Of a stretch of 48,532 nucleotides of DNA, positions 10,448-19,857 are shown one piece after another. The stretch comes from Tieghemiomyces parasiticus. Lineage: Eukaryota; Kickxellomycota; Dimargaritomycetes; Dimargaritales; Dimargaritaceae. A program made the position numbers and the translations under genes. Numbering within the stretch: position 1 is the first letter of the stretch; every line of letters begins with the position of its first letter. The stretch lies in contig JANBPT010000277.1 of assembly GCA_027575765.1 (NCBI GenBank), positions 1-48,532 of the forward strand, written 5' to 3'. The notes under the pieces are model-generated. The model was not told the origin of the DNA. It did not search any database and worked only from the letters and a program-made list of their open reading frames with translations.

Positions 10448-11341
10448 ATGTCACATAAACCTCGGCGCGTCGACAAGCACAAGCGGAAGCCCATGCCCAA
10501 TTTCGGGGGGCTTAGCTCGGTGCTCCGCAAATACTGGGACCCTTCCAAGTCGACCCGCGACAACTACCGCGAGATTGGCCTCGTCGCGCAACTCAACGGC
10601 TACACCAAAGCCATTGTCAAGGAGGAGGACCCGCTCGAGCTGTACCACAACCCTGAGGACCCCTTTAACGAGGACTGTCCGATCGATTTCAGCGAAGCCC
10701 TACCGGGTGGTAAACCATCGGCCGACGAAAAGGTATCGTACGAGGCCACGACCGACCCTGAGGAACTGGCCAAACTGAAGCGCTCGATCCCGACGGGCTA
10801 TGGTATTATTGAGCGCGACGCCGAGGGTAACATTATTAACGTCATTGTGCCCGACGCTATGGATGAAGCGAACGGACCGGAGCCCGTCGAGGCCAAGACC
10901 GAGGCCGTGCAAGGTAAGCTAGAGCTACGGGTGTATTGACCAGAGTAGAGTCAAGCGAGAGGTACTCAGTTCGGAAGGCGCATGCCTTGCGTCGCACGAA
11001 TACGTTGGTTATCCAGTACTTCCCTCCCCCCCCCCCTGCAACCGACTGACCAGCATCTTTATCTATTTCCCTGCGCACTTACTTCTCCCCCTTCCAATTC
11101 CGCTATTACCCTCGCAGAGCTTGAGGCGCTCGCCGGCATTAAGTACGAAAAGATCACCAAACCCTCCGAAGATAGTCAAGTGTACCTCCAGAGGCTCCTC
11201 GACAATCACGGTGGTAACCTGCGCAAAATGCATATGGACTTAAAGCTCAATTGGCTCCAGTATACCCCCGGTCAGCTCCGGAAGCGGTTCATTAGGTTCA
11301 AGCCCTTCCTAACATACCCACCGGGTGTCGTGATAGAATAG
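10448..11341 (+). CDS. NOP16: Nucleolar ribosome-biogenesis protein NOP16
   Basis: 229-residue Nop16, needed for assembly of the 60S pre-ribosome in the nucleolus. Exons: 10448-10913 and 11118-11341, joined in phase 1 to give VQELEALAG. Family features: a basic N-terminus with KHKRKPMPNF, then the YWDPSKSTRDNYREIGL motif (tryptophan plus LGL-like step), an acidic middle, and a C-terminal block with YLQRLLDNHGGNLRKMHMDLKLNWLQYTPGQLRKR, of which the N-Q-T-x-GQL-like core is the family hallmark. I chose ATG 10448 (context CACCATGTC); an upstream in-frame GTG is not a credible start. It converges with PRP18. A CACGTG palindrome lies upstream. Confidence 0.92.
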
Positions 11342-11789
11342 GCCTAGTGGCTATCGTGGTAATAAAGGGGATAGCTGGAACTTTTTAAAAGCCTTATTTG
11401 TAAACCAGTAATTACTACAAGGCTCCCACCGGGAGACAGAACAGGCGTGGGGCGAGTAGAATGGGTATATAGACAATCCGGCAGGCAGATAGAAAACGTA
11501 CCATTATCAAATATCTAACGACATGTATTTGGTTCCTTTCGTCTTCAGTGAGCACTACAGACAACAGCTTAATCTACAAATTAAATAAATTTCCGTCCAT
11601 TTCAACCATAAATGAATTGAGCCAAAATCAAGGGGTAACAGGGTGTAATGCCTTCCAAACATAAGCAAAGGTACTCCATGGCCAATGAGGGTACAGGCCA
11701 AAATGAAAGCGTTGAGCGGGCAAGGTCGTAGCATGTTAAAATTCTGTTGGAAACGATACATATGCAACCTTCCCGCCCTCCTTCGACCG
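11342..11789. other. Convergent spacer NOP16 / PRP18
   Basis: 3' flanks of two convergent genes. An AATAAA signal for NOP16 lies just after its stop. Nothing else is recognised. Confidence 0.5.
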
Positions 11790-13040
11790 CTACCCCGCCG
11801 CCTTGGCCAGGTCGTCCGGCGGATACTTAGTCTGGGCAAACGTCATGAGCCGCTTGAGTGACTGAATCCATTTGCGCTGCGTCTCGTCATTCAGCGCGTG
11901 GGCGACCTGGTTGGACGCGATCTTACTCCGACCGGACCGTTCGTGAATACCTACCATGGTAACCCCGATCGGCCAAGGCGCGTTCCCGATGGACAGCTGG
12001 AGGTACACTGAATTGGCCTGGACGTACTCGCGGGCCTGGAGGAGGGCGACGATTTCCACGAGTTTGGCCATCACATCGGGATCGGCTGCTTTACGTTTGA
12101 GCAGCTTGAACAGTGGTTTGAGATAATCGCTGCTTTGGCGTTGCGTGGCCGCGATGCGTTTGCCCGGTGCCGAGTTACGCACAGATTCGGGTCGGGCGTC
12201 GAGCGCGTCCTGCCATTCGTAGACTAGGCGTTTAAGGTAGACGTACACGAGGGTATAGGCCAGGTCCGGGTCGGTTTTTAGAAGGGTTGGGCTGATTTGC
12301 GTCGTATCGTACTCGTCCATGAAACGTGTCCCCCCGCCGTCCCCTGGTAGTTGATTCTGGGGCGCTAGAGGGTCCGCGCCGGTCAAATCACCATGGTTGG
12401 CACCAGCCCCATAACTGGTATCACCATGGCCTCCGGCCTGTCTTTGGAGTGCCTCCAGGGCCAACCCGGACTCCATCTCCTCCAGAGTCTTCATGAAATC
12501 GTTGCGCTGACCGCCCTCGGTGTGGTCCTCAATGAGCTCGAGAGCGCGAAGCCGGATCGATCGCTGGTAGTCGGTCTCGCCAAACAAACGGATGGGCTGA
12601 CCCTTGGCCCGCAAGCGACGTACGGTCTCTTCGGCGGAAATATATAACGCGTCAGACTCGGCCGCGGGGTCCTTGTCGTTTGCGGTGTGGTCGTTAGTCG
12701 GAACGGAGGCGTTATGAATCGAGACTGGAGAGTCGGAGCCGGTTTTTAAGGGAGGATTCTCAGAGTTGGCCGAGGCCTCGGTCTCAGCCGCTGAAGCGGT
12801 ACGTGGTGAGGGTTGCGGGGCGACGGTGGGTTTCCGGTATTGCTTAATTTCTGACCGCTTCATGTACTTGGACCTTTTGGGTGCCGGTGGGTCGTCGGTC
12901 GTCGTGGCCATGCCCACGGTCGAAGGCGAGGATGTATTCAGAGTGACGGCATTGGTAAGGCTATCGGCCACTCGCCGTTTGGCTAGTTCCTGTTTTCGAC
13001 GTTCGATTTCGTCCTGGAGATTAAGGCGGGAGCGATTCAT
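11790..13040 (-). CDS. PRP18: Pre-mRNA splicing factor PRP18
   Basis: 416-residue Prp18, a second-step splicing factor that acts with Slu7 and the U5 snRNP at 3' splice-site ligation. Intronless, which stands out beside the other, mostly split, conserved genes. Residues about 138-170 form the SFM/PRP4-like motif (RRLRAKGQPIRLFGETDYQR). The helical Prp18 domain spans about 265-405, with YVYLKRLVYEWQ, KPLFKLLKRK, the conserved loop ANSVYLQLSIGNAPWPIGVTMVGIHERSGR and a terminal helix ending RLMTFAQTKYPP. Usual length is about 340; the excess is a Ser/Thr-rich N-terminal stretch and a Gly-rich insert near 195-240. Nuclear. Confidence 0.95.
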   Translation of the reverse strand: MNRSRLNLQDEIERRKQELAKRRVADSLTNAVTLNTSSPSTVGMATTTDDPPAPKRSKYMKRSEIKQYRKPTVAPQPSPRTASAAETEASANSENPPLKTGSDSPVSIHNASVPTNDHTANDKDPAAESDALYISAEETVRRLRAKGQPIRLFGETDYQRSIRLRALELIEDHTEGGQRNDFMKTLEEMESGLALEALQRQAGGHGDTSYGAGANHGDLTGADPLAPQNQLPGDGGGTRFMDEYDTTQISPTLLKTDPDLAYTLVYVYLKRLVYEWQDALDARPESVRNSAPGKRIAATQRQSSDYLKPLFKLLKRKAADPDVMAKLVEIVALLQAREYVQANSVYLQLSIGNAPWPIGVTMVGIHERSGRSKIASNQVAHALNDETQRKWIQSLKRLMTFAQTKYPPDDLAKAAG

Positions 13041-14469
13041 GGTAGTGCGATGAGGGAGACGAAGGAAGGGGGGTTTATTTAATTACATGCGACACGCCTG
13101 ATAGTGATTGCTATTCGTAGAAGGGCTGATGGAGGGTCATCAGGATGGGCATAGGGAGCGGGACGGATTGGGGCGAAAAATAGCTATATGATAAAATAAA
13201 TTTGGACCATCGTTGAGCCCAGTGGTACTGGGGGCGGAGGTAGAGGCGGAGCGAATGTATATTTAACGTCGTGCAAGTGCCACAGACTCTAATAGGTAAA
13301 AGTCATCGAGGCTTTAGTATGTCCAGCTTAAAAAATACCAAAGGAGTAAATGTGGTTCCAGCAACAGTAGGAGTTGAAGGTACCCTTCTTCGGGAGGGGT
13401 GCGTAGGCATACGTAGTGGTGAGGCCACAGCCTAAGGGAGGTGTCCCGTAGGAGGAGCGACGGAAGGAGAGGCGAAACGTGGTAGAGCTACAGTATAGGG
13501 TGAGGAAGTAGAGGCGGGGATTTTCGTGGATAGTAAGTATCGTCAGGTAAACTTTTACCTGAGAGGCTCGTTAGGTAATCCTATTGTGATGAGGCGTGTA
13601 TCCCGAGGGGAGGAGCAACTAGAGGAAGACTGAGGGTGGGTCGTAGACGAGCAGGCCAGTTAGAAATAAGGAAACAGTGTTTATTACACATTTGACGAAT
13701 CCATCGTTTATGGCCAATTCGCCGTCTTCAAATAAGTGTGGTTTCGAAAGATGATGCGAAACGGTTTGGCGTAGCTTGAGGCGTTTGAGTTGGAGACTTT
13801 TCCCGTGAGGGTTAAGATCCAAGTTCAGTCGAGTTCACCTTCAAGGTCTGAAGGCCGCTGCCTGCCTGGTTCTCAAAGGATATGGATAATCGGTGACAGA
13901 AATTGGCACATTCCATTAGGGAGACAGGTCCTGAAGGGAGGCGACTTTCTTTGGCTAAGTGGCTTCCTGGAGGGGGTGCCTTGGTTAGAATACTACTTCC
14001 ACGAACCCAAGAAACCTTTGGCCTCCCAGGTCCACATCCAAAACTACTAACCCTTGCAGCCCAACCTTGCTACATGAACCACCAAGCCCGCCTTGATGAA
14101 CTTGGTTTCCGTACTTGTCATCTACTTCCTTGTATTGTTGGGTAATGTGTTGTGGCAGCAGGACTCAGGAGGCTGACCCAAGGAACTGACCTCCTGAAGG
14201 CCACCCCCTGTCCCCAACTGTTGTGACTCACTGGTATCCAGGTCAACTCGGTCAGGATAGACCACAACAGTATCTGGAAGATCTAGAAAGGGGACCAGGG
14301 AAGACCTCTCTCTCTCTCTTCAGCATCCATTTGCTCTGATTATCTCTACTTTCATTTGTTTTCACGGTGTCCTGTGCCCTCCTCTACCACATGTCTTCTA
14401 ATATTCTACACCTTGTAATTGTTTGGCCTTGTTGGCCCCCCCATAGGAGAGCTTGTCTTCATTAAAGCT

Positions 14470-14620
14470 CCACCTAACACAGTGTAGCATTAGCCACCTT
14501 GGGGTGGCCCCTTAAATTATTCACCTCAATAAACCCTCCCTGCTTGTCTACTTGTCCAGTTGGTACCAGCCCCCATTTATGGGCACCATACTGCAATACC
14601 ATGCCCTCAGCTAGTACCCA
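14470..14620 (-). repeat. Dispersed repeat also present near 355-505
   Basis: Read on the minus strand this stretch aligns with 355-505 plus strand, including shared words CTGGACAAGTAG, GGGCCACC and TGCTACAC. Divergence is obvious, so it is old. In both places a family B element lies on the same side, suggesting one larger ancestral transposon. Confidence 0.65.
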
Positions 14621-14784
14621 CAATCACATATATACAAAACACACTAAGCCTAGTTGATTGAGGTCTATTTTACATCCACACAATTGGCCCTTTCCATGAC
14701 TTCATGCTTTTGTCATTAGTCCACCTTTTGGTTCCATGTTCACTATATTTATTAACAAACATAAGTGATTGCGAAGGTAGTATG

Positions 14785-14917
14785 TGTGGTGATTGGAAAC
14801 CATCACATTAGACTATCCCAGGGTAAAGTCCAAGTCTGCTATTTCAGAACCATAATTTCTGTGATAGTAGAATAGCCTTTTGGTTATGGTATTAGAGTTG
14901 GGCCTAATATCAGCACA
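14785..14917 (+). mobile_element. Family B solo-LTR-like element, copy 2
   Basis: 133 bp element, TGTGGTGATT...ATCAGCACA, flanked by a direct repeat GTATG at 14780-14784 and 14918-14922. TG...CA ends with a 5 bp target duplication are the signature of integrase-mediated LTR insertion; at 133 bp it would be a very short LTR, as in TRIM-type elements. A MITE with 9 bp imperfect terminal inverted repeats is the alternative. Confidence 0.85.
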
Positions 14918-15566
14918 GTATGCTAGAGGGTGATAGTATGATAAAATAAAGACCAGAAAGAATAACCATTAGATTGAACATTTCTATAACAAACCATGTA
15001 GGCAAATACGTCATGGAGACAACTGTGGACCAACCTACTACTGAACAATAGTTGCAGCTATTCTAGGCAATGACAAGCTAATTGGCATATGGAACCGACC
15101 TATCAGAGGTATTGATAGTGTTTTTTTTGCAACATTAAGAATGTTTTTGCCCTAAAATTGACTATGGTGCTAGGTCCAGGCGGCAGGAATTTGGTTGGAC
15201 CATATGCAACATTGGTCTAGGTCCAATGGCAAACAGGGTTAATTTTGGTTTGTTTACTTCTGCAATAGCGAAAATAGTATAGGACCACAATGGCATCCCA
15301 ACTAACTAAAATAAATATATAGAATAAAATAAAAGCAGAATCACAATACCATCAAAAACTTAATTGGTCAGCTCCTGCTTTCCCGCGCGGGCTGGCTTCT
15401 TCTACTTGGGTGCGGAGAAAGGATCTACATCCCCCTGCATATCGCGGGTAAACTTAATCCTGGCTTTCCCCTACAAGGGGATTGTTGGTTGTTTATACTT
15501 TCACAATATTGGCGTGCCCATTAGATACTGTTATAAGTCAAAGTAAGTATCTGCACCCCACAAAAT

Positions 15567-15990
15567 TGTGGAGCTTAGCCTTAGTTATATACCAAAGATG
15601 TAATAACAATAAAGCTCCACCAAAATACGGAAGTTCAGGGTACTGCAATAAATATAACGTACAGTGACAATAACCTACAAAAGGTTAATGGAGTAAATGA
15701 TGGACTACAAAAGTCGCCAGGTCAATGAATAACCAAAAGATATTACGGAAATAACTTTATCAAAAAGAACTCCCTTTGCCACAGTGAGCCACTGTGGCTT
15801 GACTATATACACTTGGGCAATCACTAGGTGGCGAGTTATGATTTACATGTGGCGTTTCTAAAGTAATTCTACTGGTCTTACTATGACCCGTCCAGTTTCA
15901 CCTAGGCCTTAATTAGAAAACTAATCTTGCCTGAATATATATCTTGGCTTCTAAATCTCATTAAGTTTACAACATACAGACGGCTCCACA
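15567..15990 (+). mobile_element. Family C solo-LTR-like element upstream of tRNA-Thr
   Basis: 424 bp AT-rich element with perfect 8 bp terminal inverted repeats (TGTGGAGC...GCTCCACA). Its flanks read AAAT at 15563-15566 and AAAT at 15991-15994, a 4 bp target duplication. It abuts the family A element, whose own 4 bp duplication overlaps this boundary; removing A leaves C ending 8 bp before the tRNA gene. No coding sequence. It shares terminal sequence, size and duplication length with family A but little internal sequence. Confidence 0.7.
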
Positions 15991-15993
15991 AAA

Positions 15994-16557
15994 TGTGAAG
16001 CGTAGTTTGGCAAATAGTAAATTTAATAAAGAATAGTACCCCGAGGCAGGGTTGGTGAAACACTCCCTGAGCTTAGAGGTGCTGGAGCTCAGGCTATAAA
16101 TAATAATTCTGAATCCTCAATAAAGTTGTAGCCTGGCTGGCCACTCCCAGGTTTGCCATTTCGCCTATTGGCCCTTCCAGGTGTGGTGATTGGGAACCAC
16201 CACATTAGATCATCCCAGGGTAAAGTCCAAGTCTACTATTTCAGAACCACAAATTCTGTGATAGTAGAATAGCCTTTTGGTTATGGTATTAGACTTGGGC
16301 CTAGTATCAACACACCAGGTATGAAACATAATAAATCGAAAAGTTGTAGAACAATGGGTTGTCTAGGTCATGGGACATTTAGACCATCAGCTGGTGGGAA
16401 ATCTGCCGGTGGTGCATAATTGAATTGTTTCCATTCCCAAGGCCTCAGTCTTTTACCCTGGTCCTTGTAGTCAACTCCATTTGGTATCATTGACCTTATG
16501 TAATAGAGTCGACCCTCAGGAATCTTCAGGAGCGCAAATACCTATCTGGGCTCCACA
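15994..16557 (+). mobile_element. Family A solo LTR, copy 1, with nested family B insert
   Basis: TGTGAAGCG...GGGCTCCACA, flanked by AAAA (15990-15993 and 16558-16561). Without the nested 138 bp it is 426 bp, exactly the length of the inverted copy at 45730-46155, from which I noted only two base differences by eye. It has LTR-like signals in the right order: TATAAATA at 16095-16102, then AATAAA at 16119-16124 and 16330-16335. Its right end lies 9 bp before the tRNA-Thr gene, as for retroelements that target RNA polymerase III genes. Confidence 0.88.
16182..16314 (+). mobile_element. Family B solo-LTR-like element, copy 3, nested in family A
   Basis: 133 bp element flanked by CCAGG at 16177-16181 and 16315-16319. 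The other family A copy preserves the empty site with a single CCAGG, so the insertion and its 5 bp duplication are proven within this window. Confidence 0.92.
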
Positions 16558-16566
16558 AAAATATCG

Positions 16567-16639
16567 GCCTTCTTGGCTCAGTTGGCAGAGCGTGTGCCTA
16601 GTAAGCACAAGGTCATCAGTTCGATTCTGGTAGAAGGCA
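16567..16639 (+). tRNA. tRNA-Thr (anticodon AGU)
   Basis: 73 nt intronless tRNA. The acceptor stem GCCTTCT/AGAAGGC pairs fully. D arm GCTC/GAGC, anticodon stem TGTGC/GCACA, loop CTAGTAA with anticodon AGT at 34-36 (threonine, reading ACU/ACC after A34 is changed to inosine). Variable loop of 5, T arm with TTCGATT loop and one T-G pair. Discriminator A; CCA not encoded. Internal A box TGGCTCAGTTGG and B box AGTTCGATTC fit polymerase III. The transposon pile ends 9 bp upstream. Confidence 0.95.
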
Positions 16640-16643
16640 ACCA

Positions 16644-16648
16644 TTTTT
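16644..16648 (+). terminator. RNA polymerase III terminator
   Basis: Five T residues, 4 nt after the discriminator base of tRNA-Thr, as expected for polymerase III termination. Confidence 0.8.
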
Positions 16649-16843
16649 ATTCGTTTTGGCGCTGTAATGGATCGTCTATTAGCTGGATGGCCGCTCTTGT
16701 TGAACTTTTCTGGCCCTTGTCATTTATCTATCAACCAGTGACTTGTTTCACCTCAATTCTTTTTTGGTGTGATTATCGACTTCATAATATTTATTACGTG
16801 ATTGATTCAGCAATACTGATCGCAAATCATGCTGTTGCTCCTA

Positions 16844-18996
16844 CTACTTCATTGCTGCGTAGAACTCAATCACTTTAGGATGGGCCATGACGCGGGTAGC
16901 CTGGAACCCAAGTACCTGAAGGCCGTTTAAACTGGTAGCCCGACTGAGCGCCACGTAGGCCTGGCCCTTCTCAAATATGCGGTCCAAGTTAACGAGCACC
17001 CGCTCAATGGTCTGTCCCTGGCTCTTATGGATGGACATGGCCCAGGAGAGGCGCAGTGGGATCTGATGGTATTGAGCACAGTAGAGTGAGGGAGAGGGCT
17101 TAATAGTTAGGGAGGGGAGGATCAACGGTCCGACAACGTTTTGGAAGAGGGCTGTAACCATGGGAAACCAATACGTTTATGTGGCCATGAAACCAACATA
17201 CCTGCTTACGGCTGACGATCCGACGGTCCATTTCGAACTCCCATGTAAAGGGCTCGATGGGGAGGGTTTGTCCGGTAGTGAAGCGCACCACCGGAACTAG
17301 GCCTGTCGATTCCTGCGCGCGGAATTCGGTTACGATACCAAGGCTGCCGTTGACCAGACCCTCTTCGGGCATATTCTTTATGAGCATGACCTGGGCGTTT
17401 AGTTTGAGGACGACGGTTGCGGCCGCCGAGCAGGCGGTATTGATGCGCTGCTTGGTTTCGGGCGACAAGTCGCGGGTATCGTGGGCGTGGAACGTAGTAG
17501 CCTGACCCGGTAGCTGTTCCAACCGGCGCTGGTTGGCGCGTTCCACGTCATCGACACGGGCGTACAGCTCCGTGGGCATGATCCCGTCGCTCGGGTAGCT
17601 CGGTGTGCGGGCTAGCGACCGGAACATATCCTGGGTCTCCGGGGTGATGGTGCCGATTCGGATTTGGTTAAGCATATCAACCAGGGTCATATCCTTCTGT
17701 CGGAACACACGTTTCAGCTGGATGACCTCTTGAATGCACGACTGCCAGGCGCTGGCCTCGAAGCAGAATTTAGTTGTGCCACGCTCACGTTCTACAGGGG
17801 GCAGCTGGTAAAAGTCCCCTGTAAGAATCAGTTGGATCCCGCCGAAGGGTTCCGCGTTAGCCCGCAGCTGACGCGCGATGCGTTCGAGAGTATCAAACAG
17901 GTTGGCATCCAGCATGCTGACCTCGTCGACGATCAGCACGTCGCAGTTAAGCCAGCGTTGTAAAGCCCGGCGGTTCTTTAGGACCCGGTGGGCCAGTTCC
18001 ATCGGTGACCCTTTGCCTAGGCCGATCCCCGCGAAACTGTGGATGGTAGAGCCGCCAATATTAAGCGCTGCGATCCCCGTGGGTGCCGTGATGGAGACCG
18101 TTGACTCGCTGCCGGTGAGCCCGAGCTCCTCAAACCGGGCAATAATGGCTCGTAGCACCACGGATTTCCCGGTACCTGGACGAAAGGGTGGATGGTTATC
18201 AGAGGTCACAAAGGGAATGACGGGTGTGTTGGTCAGGCCGGTCAGAATTGATGGGCAATCAAGCCTATAGGGATGGCAAGCACTCCTAGCTGCAACCGTG
18301 CAACGTGTGAGCTTTAGCTGCCAGAGTTGTCACCACTAGGCATCGTTTACCACTGGACTCACCTGCCGACCCGGTAATAAATACGTTACGCCGTTCGTTA
18401 AACACCATATCTAGGACCTGCTGTTGCTCATCGGATAGCGGGATGGCGGGACCGGTGGGTTTCTTGGGGACTTTAGCCTTATAAGAACCAAACCCCTGCC
18501 CGAAGGTTGAACTCCGATTAGTCGTACCTTGGCTACTGCCAGTCCCCGCCGTTGGGCGACGCTTGGCTGGGCTCATTGCGTTCTCAAGGGAAGCCGGCAT
18601 CTTGCGCTTTGCTCCGAACCCCGAGGCGGCTCCCACCTGAGCTGAAGTCGCGATAGCCGATCGACATACAGTGACGGTGGGCTTCGGGGGTGAACGGGTG
18701 CCAGGCGAGTGAAATAGGCTTGACTTTGGTAATGCCAGGTCGTCGTGGCCGCCACTGCCGCCGAAGGTGGGAAAGGCGACGCTCGTGGATCGCTGCAGGG
18801 AAGTTGCGGTGCGAGACTGGGTGCTAGAGGCCGCTGTGGCCTTGGCGGAGGCTCGGAAGACAAAAGGGCGGGAACCAGCAGTCGCCCCAGGCCTAGCCGG
18901 CAGGGAGGATGCGGTGGGGCCACCTTTGCTAGTGGCGGCCGGCTTTCCTAATGGACGACCGGTAAGGGTCGTCTGGACCTTTTTCTGAACGAACAT
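16844..18996 (-). CDS. PIF1: PIF1-family 5'-3' DNA helicase
   Basis: PIF1/RRM3 helicase, acting at G-quadruplexes, telomeres, replication barriers and mitochondrial DNA. Exons (minus): 18996-18363, 18175-17202, 17062-16844, giving 608 residues from ATG 18996. The intron splits the Walker A motif: FITGSAG joins TGKS. Then ITAPTGIAA, the PIF1 signature around [12 protein letters not shown] (Walker B), GDFYQLPPV, a FRQ motif, the domain 2B loop, and in the last exon [13 protein letters not shown] and YVALSRA (motifs V and VI). The intron at 17063-17201 joins SRKQ to IPLRLSW as in homologues. The first 190 residues are disordered, basic and Ser/Pro/Thr-rich. The frame stays open upstream with ATGs at 19069 and 19215 (681 residues from the latter); these may give a mitochondrial form, so the start is unsettled. 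Confidence 0.92.
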
Positions 18997-19857
18997 GGGC
19001 GAATTTTGTAATGGGTTAAAAGGAGAAGGACAAGCAGTGAGGAATCGGACGGGGCAAAACCCTTGCATTGCAGTTAGACGACCTATAGGTAGAGGAGCAA
19101 GTAGGGGGACGGAAGGCGGACCGCCTTCTATGCAGTCGGCCAGCATGGGGGATGGACCCATTCGTTTGTTTTCTTTTTCCTTTTTTAAGCTTTGTGGGTG
19201 ACAAAGGTAACCCATGAACGCTGCCTAGTTTGGCCTGTTGGTGTTCAACGCGATGATGGAGCGAGGACGAAGACGCACAGCTCTGTTGACATTACCGCGA
19301 TGGCGGCTGATACGTTGCGGGTAGCCAAAGGCCGGCATGTAGCGTCGATTCACCTGCCATTATGGCCGGCATAGTATAACAGGTCCAGGGCTGGACTGCG
19401 TGTGTCGTGGCGCATGGGTCATTTGGCCCCGACCCAGTTATTCGGCCGTAAAAAAGGAATGGGACAGAGATTTTGCAGGCTCCAATGTGTAGCGAGGACC
19501 TTGGCGGGTAAGGCCCGAGAATATACGTTTTAGGGTAGACCTTTACTGGGCCCTGGGCAAGGGATAGTTAGTTCGTCGGTCAGCACACGGTGGCGCAATT
19601 TCAAGTGTCTGGTTTAAGCCAGGCTCCATCGGGCTATATTTATTGCTATTGACTGAGCGGTCGGTATATGAATAGGCTGCCGCCATTATACGGGATACCT
19701 TGCGTCCGATGGTTGTTTGGAAATAACAGTTCTTGCATTGAGCCGGTCGATGGTCCGCAAACACCAGAAATAATGATTGCATCATGGCGGCCATGGGCCA
19801 ATTGTATAATTATATATTAGGAGTTTGTAGGACAGAGGGCTAATACACTACAGAAAA
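18997..19857. other. PIF1 upstream region and spacer
   Basis: Holds the possible N-terminal extension of PIF1 (to 19215) and its promoter, then the 3' flank of the trypsin-fold gene. No other gene was recognised. Confidence 0.5.

Larger units (their letters stand above)
13041..15566. other. AT-rich repeat island, no intact gene
   Basis: No gene with a recognisable product. It contains the family B LTR-like element (14785-14917), a repeat shared with the window start (14470-14620), a CT dinucleotide run near 14308-14320 and unassigned short open frames. A minus-strand open stretch of about 70 codons ends at 13619 without an ATG. The island leads into the nested elements beside the tRNA gene. 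Confidence 0.6.

Noticed and set aside
13790..14145. Two overlapping frames in the repeat island as a retrotransposon polyprotein
   Set aside because: No reverse transcriptase, integrase, protease or gag motif could be seen.
15778..15804. Short hairpin GCCACAGTGAGCCACTGTGGC as a regulatory RNA or CRISPR unit
   Set aside because: Single copy inside a transposon-like element; no array or spacer structure.
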